A model generated the notes under the pieces. It saw only the letters and a list, made by a program, of their open reading frames with translations. It searched no databases and was not told the DNA's origin. Made by a program: the position numbers and the translations under genes. From Phycisphaerales bacterium (lineage in GTDB: Bacteria; Planctomycetota; Phycisphaerae; Phycisphaerales; UBA1924): 64,000 nucleotides of DNA. Of this stretch, positions 1 to 7,509 are shown piece after piece (the stretch's first letter is position 1; every line of letters begins with the position of its first letter). The stretch covers positions 1-64,000 of the forward strand of contig JADLBU010000093.1 of assembly GCA_020847535.1 (NCBI GenBank). Reading direction: 5' to 3'.

Positions 1-128
1 GACGCGGTCACCGCATACCTCGACGCCGCCAACGATACGCCCACGCCCTTCCAATGGACCAAGTCCGCCGACGACATCATCGCTTCTGTCAAGAGATTCT
101 GTCTGCATACTTCTGACTCAGACCACTA
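1..128 (+). mobile_element. Right end of an IS630-like insertion sequence
   Basis: IS630/Tc1 elements insert at TA and duplicate it. The transposase reading frame ends at CACTAG (124-129), and the sequence right after TA (127-128) can be read in frame into the permease (VRRAWMETRG). The edge is therefore placed at the TA, with the terminal repeat expected just inside it, around 110-126. The left end is outside the window, so the inverted repeat cannot be compared. The boundary is inferred. Confidence 0.5.
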
Positions 129-129
129 G
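1..129 (+). CDS. IS630-family transposase, C-terminal fragment (open at left edge)
   Basis: The 42 residues read from base 1 to a TAG at 127-129 have the look of an IS630-family transposase C-terminus: a short tail rich in Asn, Thr and Pro, then PFQWTKSADDIIASVKRFC, which matches the conserved PF-W-K-A-I-RFC ending of the family. The catalytic DDE part lies left of the window, so activity cannot be judged. The stop codon overlaps a TA dinucleotide that may be the target site. The downstream permease lacks a normal start, so the element probably landed in that gene. Confidence 0.8.
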   Translation, partial: DAVTAYLDAANDTPTPFQWTKSADDIIASVKRFCLHTSDSDH

Positions 130-143
130 TTCGGCGGGCGTGG

Positions 144-968
144 ATGGAGACGCGGGGGGTGACGGCCGTGTTCGGGGTATGCACCGCGCTGATCGCGATG
201 CTGCTGAACTTCGCGATCCCGCGGTTTCAGGGCAACATCGAGCAGATGAAGTGGTCGATGATGCAGCCGCCCGGGGGGGCGAGCTCGCAGATGATGGAGA
301 CGATTAGCACGATCCGCAGCGCGATCCTGGGTACGGATGTCATCGGCGCGGGCGGACGAGAGGCCGCGACAGCGATGGCGTGGTCGCACCCGGTGTTCTT
401 CGCGCTGATCTTCGCGCACGGGATCACGCTGTTCACGCGCGTGCCGGCGGGTGAGGTGGACAAGGGGACGATGGATGTGCTGCTGGGGCTGCCGGTGTCG
501 CGCTGGCAGGTGTTCCTGAGCGAGAGCATCGTGTCGCTCGTGAGCGGGGTGCTGGTGATCGGGATGGGGCTCTTGGGGAGCCGCATCGGGAACTCGTTTG
601 CGCCGGCGGGGATGACGCCGGACCTGTGGCGGATGGGGATGGTGTCGGTGAACCTGCTGTTCCTGTACGCGGTGGTGGCGGCGGTGGGGAGCTTGTGCGC
701 GGGGATCTGTGATCGAAGGATGCGCGCGGTGGGGGCGGTGCTGGTGTTCGTGGTGGGCTCGCTGATGCTCAACGTGTTGGGGCCGTTCTGGGAGCCAGCG
801 CGGGATTTCAAGTTCCTGAGCATGCTGGACTACTACCGGCCGATCCGTGGGCCGCTGGTGAACGGGGTGTGGCTGTGGGGGGATCTGGCGGTGCTGGGGA
901 TCAGCGCGGTGGTGGTGTGGACAGCGGCGGGGGTTTGGTTTTCGCGGCGGGATTTGAGTACTACGTAA
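144..968 (+). CDS. ABC-2 type transporter permease, 5' end probably lost to an IS insertion
   Basis: This 274-residue hydrophobic protein has about six membrane segments (roughly residues 6-25, 78-95, 123-148, 168-192, 197-218 and 245-265). Between segments two and three is a cytosolic loop with GEVDKGTMDVLLGLPVSRW, the pattern of ABC-2 permeases that export drugs or lipids with a separate ATPase. No ATPase gene lies in the window; it would be upstream. ATG at 144 is only the first in-frame ATG. The frame is open back to 117 and the codons just before it look native (LVRRAW), so the true start was probably upstream of the IS element and the gene may now be 5'-truncated. Confidence 0.7.
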   Translation: METRGVTAVFGVCTALIAMLLNFAIPRFQGNIEQMKWSMMQPPGGASSQMMETISTIRSAILGTDVIGAGGREAATAMAWSHPVFFALIFAHGITLFTRVPAGEVDKGTMDVLLGLPVSRWQVFLSESIVSLVSGVLVIGMGLLGSRIGNSFAPAGMTPDLWRMGMVSVNLLFLYAVVAAVGSLCAGICDRRMRAVGAVLVFVVGSLMLNVLGPFWEPARDFKFLSMLDYYRPIRGPLVNGVWLWGDLAVLGISAVVVWTAAGVWFSRRDLSTT

Positions 969-970
969 GA

Positions 971-1013
971 CAAATGGGGCAAATCCGCGAATGGGGCAAA
1001 GGCGGCAAACTTT
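971..1013. repeat. GGGGCAAAT-type intergenic repeat, single arm
   Basis: The segment carries GGGGCAAATCCGC, then GGGGCAAAGGCGGCAAACTTT. It matches one arm of the long hairpin at 11262-11353 with a few differences. Here only one arm is present. It lies just after the permease stop, between that gene and the convergent small gene ending at 1191. The rest of 1014-1190 shows nothing recognisable. Confidence 0.6.
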
Positions 1014-1190
1014 GTGTCGGGTGATCGGGAAGGCGGGGAGCTCGCGTGGGCGAGCGTCTGAAGCCTGAGGTCCGCGGGTGTGTGTCCAGGTTTTTTGCCG
1101 AGATGTACGCCGAGGATGGGATGGGCCGTCAACTGGTGATCGCGGCGGGTGTTGAGCCGGATCGCCCCTTGCGACGGTGGCGGATGCGCA

Positions 1191-1664
1191 TCAGCCTTGG
1201 CCTTCGGCGATGAACCGGCGGACTTCCTCGCGTTCGTAGAGATCATCGAGGTAGTCGGTGACGATGCCTTCGAGTTCCCGGGGGTCATCGCTCCAGCGAG
1301 CACGGATGTCTTCGACGGGGTGGATGCGGATGGCGTGGGGGATGCCCTTGATCCGCTTGTGGCCGGTGAGGCTGTAGGCGGGCGGATCGCCGCCTGGCTC
1401 GCGTTCCCACCAGACTTCGAGAACGTGATAGAGGAAATCTCCGATGGCACAACCGATGGCCCAGGTGAGCTCATCGGTGGAGGGGCGGGCGTTGTCGGGC
1501 TTCCTGGCCCACCAGGCGATGAGGCGGTCGGCGAGCTCGGGGGTGTCCTCGCCATCGCCGGGTGTGATGCGCGCGACATCGCGAACCAGCTCGACGAATC
1601 GGTCGATACCGGCGTGGATGCGGTCTTCGTCGGCGGCTGTGAGCCGGGGCTGGTGCGTGGGCAT
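1191..1664 (-). CDS. Hypothetical DUF3806-like protein
   Basis: A 157-residue soluble, acidic protein with no signal peptide. Its centre (residues about 60-105) has TWAIGCAIGDFLYHVLEVWW, then a KRIKG motif (KRIKGIPHAIRIHPVEDI). This order, a G-rich helix and then a K-R-I segment before FP/HP, is that of the DUF3806 family, whose function is unknown. The ATG at 1664 is chosen because upstream in-frame sequence is a low-complexity Pro/Arg stretch. Overlapping plus-strand reading frames lack any family pattern. The call is from pattern memory only. Confidence 0.6.
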   Translation of the reverse strand: MPTHQPRLTAADEDRIHAGIDRFVELVRDVARITPGDGEDTPELADRLIAWWARKPDNARPSTDELTWAIGCAIGDFLYHVLEVWWEREPGGDPPAYSLTGHKRIKGIPHAIRIHPVEDIRARWSDDPRELEGIVTDYLDDLYEREEVRRFIAEGQG

Positions 1665-1879
1665 GGGGGGGATTGTGGTCAGGCGGCGGCGCAGATCAAT
1701 GTGCTGCGGTGGGTGCATCGTCCAGGGGGCGCGATCGCGCGGGCGATGGACCGGTCCCCGGGGCGCTGCGAAGGGGCCTGGGGGTCTGGCGTCTGGAGGC
1801 GGACTGGCGTGGCCCGGGGTCCTGAGGGGGAGGTCGGGGTTTGTTCCTACGCTTCGGGCCCCCTTCTGGAGAGATGTGC

Positions 1880-3568
1880 ATGAGCGCTGCAACGACTTCC
1901 GGCCTTCGAGAGACGGCCGCCCAGTACGCGAAGATCGAGGACAAGATCCGCGAAGGGGGCGGCGCGAAGGCGATCGAGCGGCAGCATGAGAAGGGGCGGT
2001 TGACCGCGCGTGAGCGGGTGGATCGTTTGATAGATCCCAAGTCGTTCTTTCAGGAGCTTGGGGTGTGGGCGGCGTGGGAGATGTACAAGGATGCGGGCGG
2101 CGCCCCCGCGGCGGGGGTGGTGACGGGGATTGGGGTGGTGGAGGGCCGGCGAGCGATGATCATCGCGAACGATGCCACCGTGAAGGCGGGGGCGTTCTTT
2201 CCGATGACGTGCAAGAAGATTATCCGGGCGCAGACGATCGCGCAGATGGCGCGGCTGCCGTTGATCTACCTGGTGGATTCGGCGGGGGTGTTCCTTCCGA
2301 TGCAGGAGGATGTGTTTCCGGATGTGGATGACTTTGGGAGGATCTTCCGGAACAACGCGGTGATCAGCGCGGAGGGGATTCCTCAGATCGCGGCGATCAT
2401 GGGGTATTGCGTGGCGGGTGGTGGGTATCTGCCTGTGCTGTGCGACACGCTTTTGATGACGGAGGGGAGCGGGTTGTACCTGGCGGGGCCGGCCTTGGTG
2501 AAGGCGGCGATCGGGCAGGAGGTCAGTGATGAGGAGCTGGGTGGGGCGGGGATGCACGCGGCGATCTCGGGGACGATTGATTTCAGGGAGAAGGATGATG
2601 AGGCGTGCATTGCGCGGTTGAGGGGGCTGGTGGGGAAGTACGGCGGACGCAGGGACACGCAGACGCGAGGACGCGGAGTAAGAACCGGGCAGTCGGCTCG
2701 GGCGGCGGAGGATGTGTACTCGGTGTTCACGGACAAGCCGGGTGCGCAGTACGACGTCAAGGAAGTGATCGCTTGCTTCGTGGATGTTCGCGCAGAGAGG
2801 AACGAGCAGGGGCATGAATCGCTGGCGGCGGATTTTGATGAGTACAAGGCAGATTACGGGCAGTCGCTGGTGTGCGGGTATGCGAGCATGGGGGGGCATG
2901 CGTGCGGGATTGTGGCGAACCAGAAGAAGATCACGCACCGGCAGATGCCGGGTGGGAAGGCGGGGCCGGCGAAGTTCACGAACATGCCGGGGGTGATCTA
3001 CGACGATTCGGCGGACAAGGCAGCGCGGTTCATCATGGATTGCAACCAGCGGAAGATCCCGATCGTGTTCCTGCATGACACGACGGGGTTCATGGTGGGT
3101 CGGGACAGCGAGCAGGGCGGGATCATCCGTGCGGGCGCGAAGATGGTGAACGCGATGAGCAACTGCGTGGTTCCCAAGATCGTGGTGATCCTGGGGGGGA
3201 GCTACGGGGCTGGGAATTACGCGATGTGCGGTCGGGCGTTTGATCAGTTCGTGAGCTTTGCGTGGCCGGGGGCCAAGTGCGCGGTGATGGGGGCGAACCA
3301 GGCGACGGGTGTGCTGGCGACCATCGAGGAGGCCTCGCGGAAGCGTCGCGGGGAGGTGATCGATGAGGAGATGCACAAGCAGATCCTGGCGGGGATCCAC
3401 GCGGGGTACACGGAGCAGGCGGATATCCGGCACGGGGCGGCGCGGGGGTGGGTGGATCGGATCATTCAGCCGCACGAGACGCGCGGGGAGTTGATTGCTG
3501 CGCTGGAGGCGGCGGGGCAGGGGTGGGATTACACGAAGCAGTTCAAGACGGGGGTGTTGCAGACGTGA
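1880..3568 (+). CDS. Acyl-CoA carboxylase carboxyltransferase subunit (methylcrotonyl-CoA type)
   Basis: A 562-residue cytosolic enzyme that transfers carboxyl from carboxybiotin to an acyl-CoA. The N-terminal half holds the first crotonase-like fold with GYCVAGGGYLPVLCD (about 174-188). The second half has GGSYGAGNYAMCGRAFDQF (about 438-456) and MGANQATGVLATIEE, typical of the beta subunit of methylcrotonyl- or geranyl-CoA carboxylase. The start at 1880 follows GGAGA with 7 bases spacing, better than the ATG at 1874. No biotin carboxylase or BCCP gene is adjacent. Residues about 255-272 are an Arg/Thr-rich stretch encoded by GACGC-type repeat DNA and look like an in-frame insertion between the two domains. 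Confidence 0.9.
   Translation: MSAATTSGLRETAAQYAKIEDKIREGGGAKAIERQHEKGRLTARERVDRLIDPKSFFQELGVWAAWEMYKDAGGAPAAGVVTGIGVVEGRRAMIIANDATVKAGAFFPMTCKKIIRAQTIAQMARLPLIYLVDSAGVFLPMQEDVFPDVDDFGRIFRNNAVISAEGIPQIAAIMGYCVAGGGYLPVLCDTLLMTEGSGLYLAGPALVKAAIGQEVSDEELGGAGMHAAISGTIDFREKDDEACIARLRGLVGKYGGRRDTQTRGRGVRTGQSARAAEDVYSVFTDKPGAQYDVKEVIACFVDVRAERNEQGHESLAADFDEYKADYGQSLVCGYASMGGHACGIVANQKKITHRQMPGGKAGPAKFTNMPGVIYDDSADKAARFIMDCNQRKIPIVFLHDTTGFMVGRDSEQGGIIRAGAKMVNAMSNCVVPKIVVILGGSYGAGNYAMCGRAFDQFVSFAWPGAKCAVMGANQATGVLATIEEASRKRRGEVIDEEMHKQILAGIHAGYTEQADIRHGAARGWVDRIIQPHETRGELIAALEAAGQGWDYTKQFKTGVLQT
2646..2681. repeat. GACGC-rich repeat inserted in frame in the carboxyltransferase gene
   Basis: Several GACGC and GACACGC units lie in a row within about 36 bases and encode an Arg/Thr/Gly stretch unlike the surrounding enzyme. 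The DNA resembles small interspersed repeats rather than codon usage of the neighbours. The reading frame continues through it. Confidence 0.4.
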
Positions 3569-4038
3569 GGCGGACACCTGTCCTTCCAGATTGGATCAGA
3601 TCGTTTTCCGATCCTGCTTGCACGAATGTCTACGAACTGCCGGGCTTCGAGCGGGAACGAAAGCTGTACGGCACCGAGATACTTGTCGGCCGGGATGGCG
3701 TCGAAGAGTCATCCTGGCGATATGGTGATTGGGATGCCGAATTGCTGCTGCTGGCCCAGGACGCAGCGAGTGACTGGATTGCCTGTGGGTGCGCACGTCC
3801 AGATAACCAACGTGGTGGTGCGATCTCCCCGCAGTTTGCGGGGAGATTGCCCGCTGGCGGCCGATATGCAGGTAGGCGCGAACACGAGGATCGTGGCGTG
3901 CCTATGATTCATCAATCGCCGGTAGCCTCAGTATCACTTTTGCCCGCTACGACTCGTGGCTGGGCCGAACGTCCTGGGAATCTGCTGGCAGCGTCCGAGC
4001 CTTGCCGCAATGGTCAAGGGGTATTCCGGACGCTCTAG
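3565..4038 (+). CDS. Doubtful hypothetical ORF, possibly a decaying gene
   Basis: A GTG at 3565 overlaps the carboxyltransferase stop (GTGA), suggesting translational coupling, and the frame stays open for 157 residues. The first 75 residues look protein-like (KLYGTEILVGRDGVEES, then WRYGDWDAELLLLAQDA) and faintly recall uracil-DNA-glycosylase-like proteins. The second half looks random. A perfect hairpin (TCTCCCCGC, loop AGTTT, GCGGGGAGA at 3824-3846) sits inside, near where sense ends. GC content is visibly lower than in both neighbours. The sequence may be a transferred gene truncated or frameshifted after about residue 80. Bases 4039-4162 hold nothing clear beyond the helicase ribosome site. 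Confidence 0.35.
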   Translation: MRRTPVLPDWIRSFSDPACTNVYELPGFERERKLYGTEILVGRDGVEESSWRYGDWDAELLLLAQDAASDWIACGCARPDNQRGGAISPQFAGRLPAGGRYAGRREHEDRGVPMIHQSPVASVSLLPATTRGWAERPGNLLAASEPCRNGQGVFRTL

Positions 4039-4162
4039 CCCAGTACGGCCTCCTCTGATCCAGCCCGGAGTTTCTCCGACCCAAATTGGACAGGATGCCC
4101 GAACCAACCTCGGCTATGCCCTCGCGCATGTGAAGGCAGAGCCCGAAGGAGTCTTCGTTTTG

Positions 4163-5884
4163 ATGTCGTCTGATCTGAATCCTGTTTCGAACGCGTTTGT
4201 CCCTTCACCTTCAACCAGCAACTCCAACTCATTCGAGGCGCATCTCGAGCCGGTGGCGACCACCACGCCGAAGCTTGCCACCGCCACGAAGCCCACGACT
4301 CCGGTGACACCCACGCTCACCGACACTCCCACGACGCCGCGTGTGCTGATCGGGACGGCCGGCGGTCCGAGCGCTGCGGAACTCAAGTTCTCTGCGCTGA
4401 ACCTTGCCGCGCCGATCCTGCGCGCGCTATCGGATGAGAAGTACGAGACGCCGACGCCGATCCAGGCCAAGGCGATCCCTCCGGCGGCGGAGGGCCGCGA
4501 CCTCTTGGGCTGTGCGCAGACGGGCACGGGCAAGACGGCGGCGTTTGCGCTGCCGATCCTGCACCGGCTGCTGACTCAGGCCGTTGACAAGACGCAGCGC
4601 GGGCACCGTGCGCCGCGGGCGCTGATTCTGTCTCCGACGCGCGAGCTTGCGGGACAGATCGGGGACAGCTTCGCGGCCTACGGCAGGCACACGGGGCTTA
4701 CGCACACGACAATCTACGGTGGTGTGAGCCAGTTCCACCAGGTGCGGGCGCTGGATCGCGGCGTCGATGTGCTGGTGGCGACCCCGGGGCGGCTGATCGA
4801 CCTGATGCAGCAGCGGCTGGTGGACCTGTCGAAGGTTTCCATCTTCGTGCTGGATGAGGCGGACCGGATGCTGGACATGGGCTTCATCGTGCCGATCCGC
4901 CGGATCGCCGCGGCGTTGCCCAAGGCGCGGCAGACGATGCTGTTCTCGGCGACCATGCCGCGTGAGATCGTCGGGCTCGCGGAGTCGCTCCTGAAGGATC
5001 CGGTGCGTGTGTCGGTGACTCCGGTGGCATCGGCAGCGCCGTTGATCGAGCAGTTTGTGCACATGATCGAGCGTTCGCGCAAGCAGGCGCTGATCGAGCA
5101 CCTGATCACGGATGGGAAGATCCACAAGGCGCTGGTGTTCACGCGGACCAAGCGCGGGGCGGATGTCGTGACTCGTCGGCTGAACGAGGCGGGGATCACG
5201 GCGACGGCGATCCACGGGAACAAGGCCCAGAACCAGCGTCAGCGGGCGCTGGATGGGTTCCGTGCCGGGCGATCGAGGATCCTGGTGGCGACCGATGTGG
5301 CCGCTCGCGGGATCGACATCGACAACATCAGCCACGTCTTCAACTACGACCTGCCGGATGAGGCGGAGGCGTATGTGCACCGGATCGGCCGAACGGGCCG
5401 GGCGGGTGCGACGGGAATCGCGATCTCGCTGTGCGATGGCGAGGAGCGCGGGCTCCTGCGTGACATCGAGCGTCTGACGGGCAAGCGCGTGCCGGTCGCC
5501 GAGCCGGTGAAGGATCTTCCGGAGCGGGCGCACACGCCGCGAACCGCGGCGGAGGATGAGGGTCGGCGGCAGTCCAGCCATTCGCATCCTCGCCATCCGC
5601 AGGGGCACGGTCACCCGGCTCGCGGGGGCCATGCGGGCGGGACTGGCGGCGGTCGGGGCGGGCGTCCCGGCGGCGGCGCTCCGCATGCGGGTCATCGCGG
5701 ATCGCGCGGACCTGCGAAGGCTACGCGAGCGCCGGGAGGATCATCCGGCGGTCATCGCAACGGCGGCGGCCATGGGCATCCGCTGGGCGCCGGTGGGGGT
5801 GGGGGCAGGCCGCTGGCTGGTGCGCGAACGGGGATGAATCATTTCCGTGGCAAGCCGCGCAAGGGAACGGGTCGCCCGCGGTAA
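4163..5884 (+). CDS. DEAD-box ATP-dependent RNA helicase (RhlE type)
   Basis: A 573-residue RNA helicase expected to act in ribosome assembly or RNA decay. After a Thr/Ser/Pro-rich N-terminus (1-75) come the Q motif region PTPIQAKAIPP (97-107), motif I AQTGTGKT (118-125), PTREL, TPGRL, the DEAD box (231-234), SAT, ARGIDIDNISHVFNYDLP and HRIGRTGRAG. The last 110 residues are a disordered His/Gly/Arg-rich tail typical of RNA-binding extensions. The ATG at 4163 follows AGGAG at 4147-4151; upstream in-frame codons belong to the doubtful low-GC region. A strong terminator follows at 5923. A cold-shock role is possible but not shown by the sequence. Confidence 0.93.
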   Translation: MSSDLNPVSNAFVPSPSTSNSNSFEAHLEPVATTTPKLATATKPTTPVTPTLTDTPTTPRVLIGTAGGPSAAELKFSALNLAAPILRALSDEKYETPTPIQAKAIPPAAEGRDLLGCAQTGTGKTAAFALPILHRLLTQAVDKTQRGHRAPRALILSPTRELAGQIGDSFAAYGRHTGLTHTTIYGGVSQFHQVRALDRGVDVLVATPGRLIDLMQQRLVDLSKVSIFVLDEADRMLDMGFIVPIRRIAAALPKARQTMLFSATMPREIVGLAESLLKDPVRVSVTPVASAAPLIEQFVHMIERSRKQALIEHLITDGKIHKALVFTRTKRGADVVTRRLNEAGITATAIHGNKAQNQRQRALDGFRAGRSRILVATDVAARGIDIDNISHVFNYDLPDEAEAYVHRIGRTGRAGATGIAISLCDGEERGLLRDIERLTGKRVPVAEPVKDLPERAHTPRTAAEDEGRRQSSHSHPRHPQGHGHPARGGHAGGTGGGRGGRPGGGAPHAGHRGSRGPAKATRAPGGSSGGHRNGGGHGHPLGAGGGGGRPLAGARTGMNHFRGKPRKGTGRPR

Positions 5885-5922
5885 CCAAGCGGTGTTTGCC
5901 AGCGTTCAGTAAGTCTTATGAG

Positions 5923-5953
5923 GTCCCCGGGCACGTGCTCGGGGACTTTTTTT
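5923..5953 (+). terminator. Rho-independent terminator of the helicase gene
   Basis: Stem GTCCCCG...CGGGGAC with a 10-base loop, followed by seven T residues, 38 bases after the helicase stop. Confidence 0.85.
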
Positions 5954-6058
5954 CTTGATGATTGTGGATATGTGTGATTCACTCTCCGGACCCGCGGGCG
6001 GCGTTTCCATCGCTTGTGGTCGCCCGGCGGGGGAGAGGAATAGAGAGGGAGCAATCCG

Positions 6059-6960
6059 ATGTCGATTCGTTTGTATGGCCTCGCGGCCGGCGCGGTGATG
6101 TTGTCGGCGGGTGTGGCTCTGCGCACATCGTGAACGAGTACAACCAGATCGTCCTGGGCAACCTTCAGACGGGGGAGGACACCGAGGGTCGGGCGTTCGT
6201 GGGTGGGAATCTGTCGGGGTCGGCGGCTCAGTTCGGGACGCACCTGACGCCCGATAGCGCGTGGCTGGGCGCCGATGTGCCGCAGGTGGGCGGGAACACG
6301 ACGCTGGGCAACCTGCACATGGAGGCGGGGAACTACCGGCGAACGGGCTCGCGCACCGGAACGGTTGATTTCAACGGTGGTGGGCATGAGATCGTGGATC
6401 CGGCGGTGGCGGGCATGGTGTCGGGGTATCAGAACCAGCTCACATCGCTGTCGAGCTACCTGGGCGGGCTGGCGAGCGACAGCACGATTCAGGGGCCGAC
6501 CAACCAGCCGGCGCCACTGAAGTTCATCGCGACTCCCGACGGGGATGGAATCGCGGTGTTCAACCTCACGGCGAGCCAACTCACGAGCAACCTGGTGCAG
6601 CAGCTTGAATTGACGACCAACGGCGCGACTTCAATCGTCGTGAACGTGACGGACGCATCGGTGAACTTCAACTCGGGCGACTTCGTCGGCAGCCGACAGA
6701 ACGCGGCGGTGCGGGCGAGCACGATCTGGAACTTCATTGGCGCGACGGGCATCACACTGGATCGCCAGTGGAACGGGGCGATCCTGGCTCCGGGTGCTCA
6801 CCTGACGAACTCGACGGCGATCGAGGGATCGGTGTTTGTCGGATCGATGACGCAGAACGGCGAGGTGCATCTGCCGAACTATGACGGGCATGTGCCGACG
6901 CCGGGGAGCATCGTGCTGGCCGGCGCGGCGGTGGTCGTGGCGGCTCGCCGCCGGCGGTGA
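6059..6960 (+). pseudogene. Choice-of-anchor A family secreted protein, frameshifted after the signal peptide
   Basis: The ATG at 6059 has a strong ribosome site (AGGGAG, 6 bases away) and encodes a signal peptide, MSIRLYGLAAGAVMLSAGVA, but this frame stops at 6131-6133. The body continues in another frame from about 6118: AHIVNEYNQIVLGNLQTGED is the start of a choice-of-anchor A domain, which runs to a PTPGS-hydrophobic-RRRR sorting tail like PEP-CTERM. One extra base near 6113-6120 would restore VASAHIVNEYN, with a good signal peptidase site. It is either a real recent mutation or an assembly error. The intact product would be a surface-exported protein of about 300 residues. Family function is unknown. 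Bases 6961-7080 show nothing clear. Confidence 0.75.
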
Positions 6961-7080
6961 GTGGGCGGCGGAAACAAGCAAGGATCATCAAGCACGCTTT
7001 CTGGTGGGTTTTTTGTTTGACTCGCGGTCTTCAGGTTCCTGCGGCTTATCACTTTCATCTTTCGGCACTGCGTGGGGTTG

Positions 7081-7395
7081 TTACGGCTCGAGCAGCCTGT
7101 ACACCTCGACCAGCGGAGGCTCGGCGAGCAATTCGCGCCAGCGGTCTAGGAGTGCTTTCATTTCGGAGTTGTTGGCCACGCGATCCTGGTCGCGAAGGTA
7201 TGTCTCGTTGTCATCGTAGAGCACCAGCTCAATGAACCGATGGTCGTCGGACACATCCTGCAGGAGCCGGATCTGGATGCCGCCCGGGGATTCATAGAAC
7301 GGGATGGCCTCGCGGAGGAACGCCAAGAATTCGGCGCGGCGACCCGGTCGCACACGGCACCTGAGGTGAAGGTCTATGCGGGTTGGGGCAGGCAT
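7081..7395 (-). CDS. Small antibiotic-biosynthesis-monooxygenase-like (dimeric alpha/beta barrel) protein
   Basis: A 104-residue protein with the beta-alpha-beta-beta pattern of the ABM/NIPSNAP ferredoxin-like fold: HLRCRVRPGRRAEFLAFL, then IQIRLLQDVSDDHRFIELVLY and EMKALLDRWRELL. Such proteins are small oxygenases or stress proteins; no specific substrate is visible. The ATG at 7395 is chosen because upstream in-frame codons lie in the region of the divergent gene at 7510. It is divergent from the RNase HII-like gene. Confidence 0.55.
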   Translation of the reverse strand: MPAPTRIDLHLRCRVRPGRRAEFLAFLREAIPFYESPGGIQIRLLQDVSDDHRFIELVLYDDNETYLRDQDRVANNSEMKALLDRWRELLAEPPLVEVYRLLEP

Positions 7396-7495
7396 GAGCG
7401 CAAGGTAACATGCGGGAAGCGGAATGCGCAGTTGGGATGCGGAAACCGGAGGAGGAAATCGCTGTCCGGTGGATGACTGCCGGCCTTGCGAGCGG

Positions 7496-7501
7496 TACAA
7501 C
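7496..7501 (+). promoter_or_regulatory. Candidate -10 box (TACAAC) for a leaderless transcript
   Basis: TACAAC lies 8 bases before the ATG at 7510, and no ribosome site is present. A -10 box here would start transcription at or next to the start codon. No clear -35 element is seen. Confidence 0.35.
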
Positions 7502-7509
7502 TCCAGCCC

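Noticed and set aside
1728-1739. GCGCGATCGCGC palindrome as an operator
   Set aside because: Similar GCGATCGC sequences are frequent throughout the window, inside genes as well, so its position is not informative.
1149-1883. Long plus-strand ORF antisense to the DUF3806-like gene
   Set aside because: Its translation is low-complexity Gly/Val/Asp with no family pattern, while the opposite strand has a family-like core.
3824-3846. Perfect hairpin TCTCCCCGC-AGTTT-GCGGGGAGA considered as a terminator
   Set aside because: No T run follows on either strand and it lies inside an ORF. It is kept only as a sign of decay.
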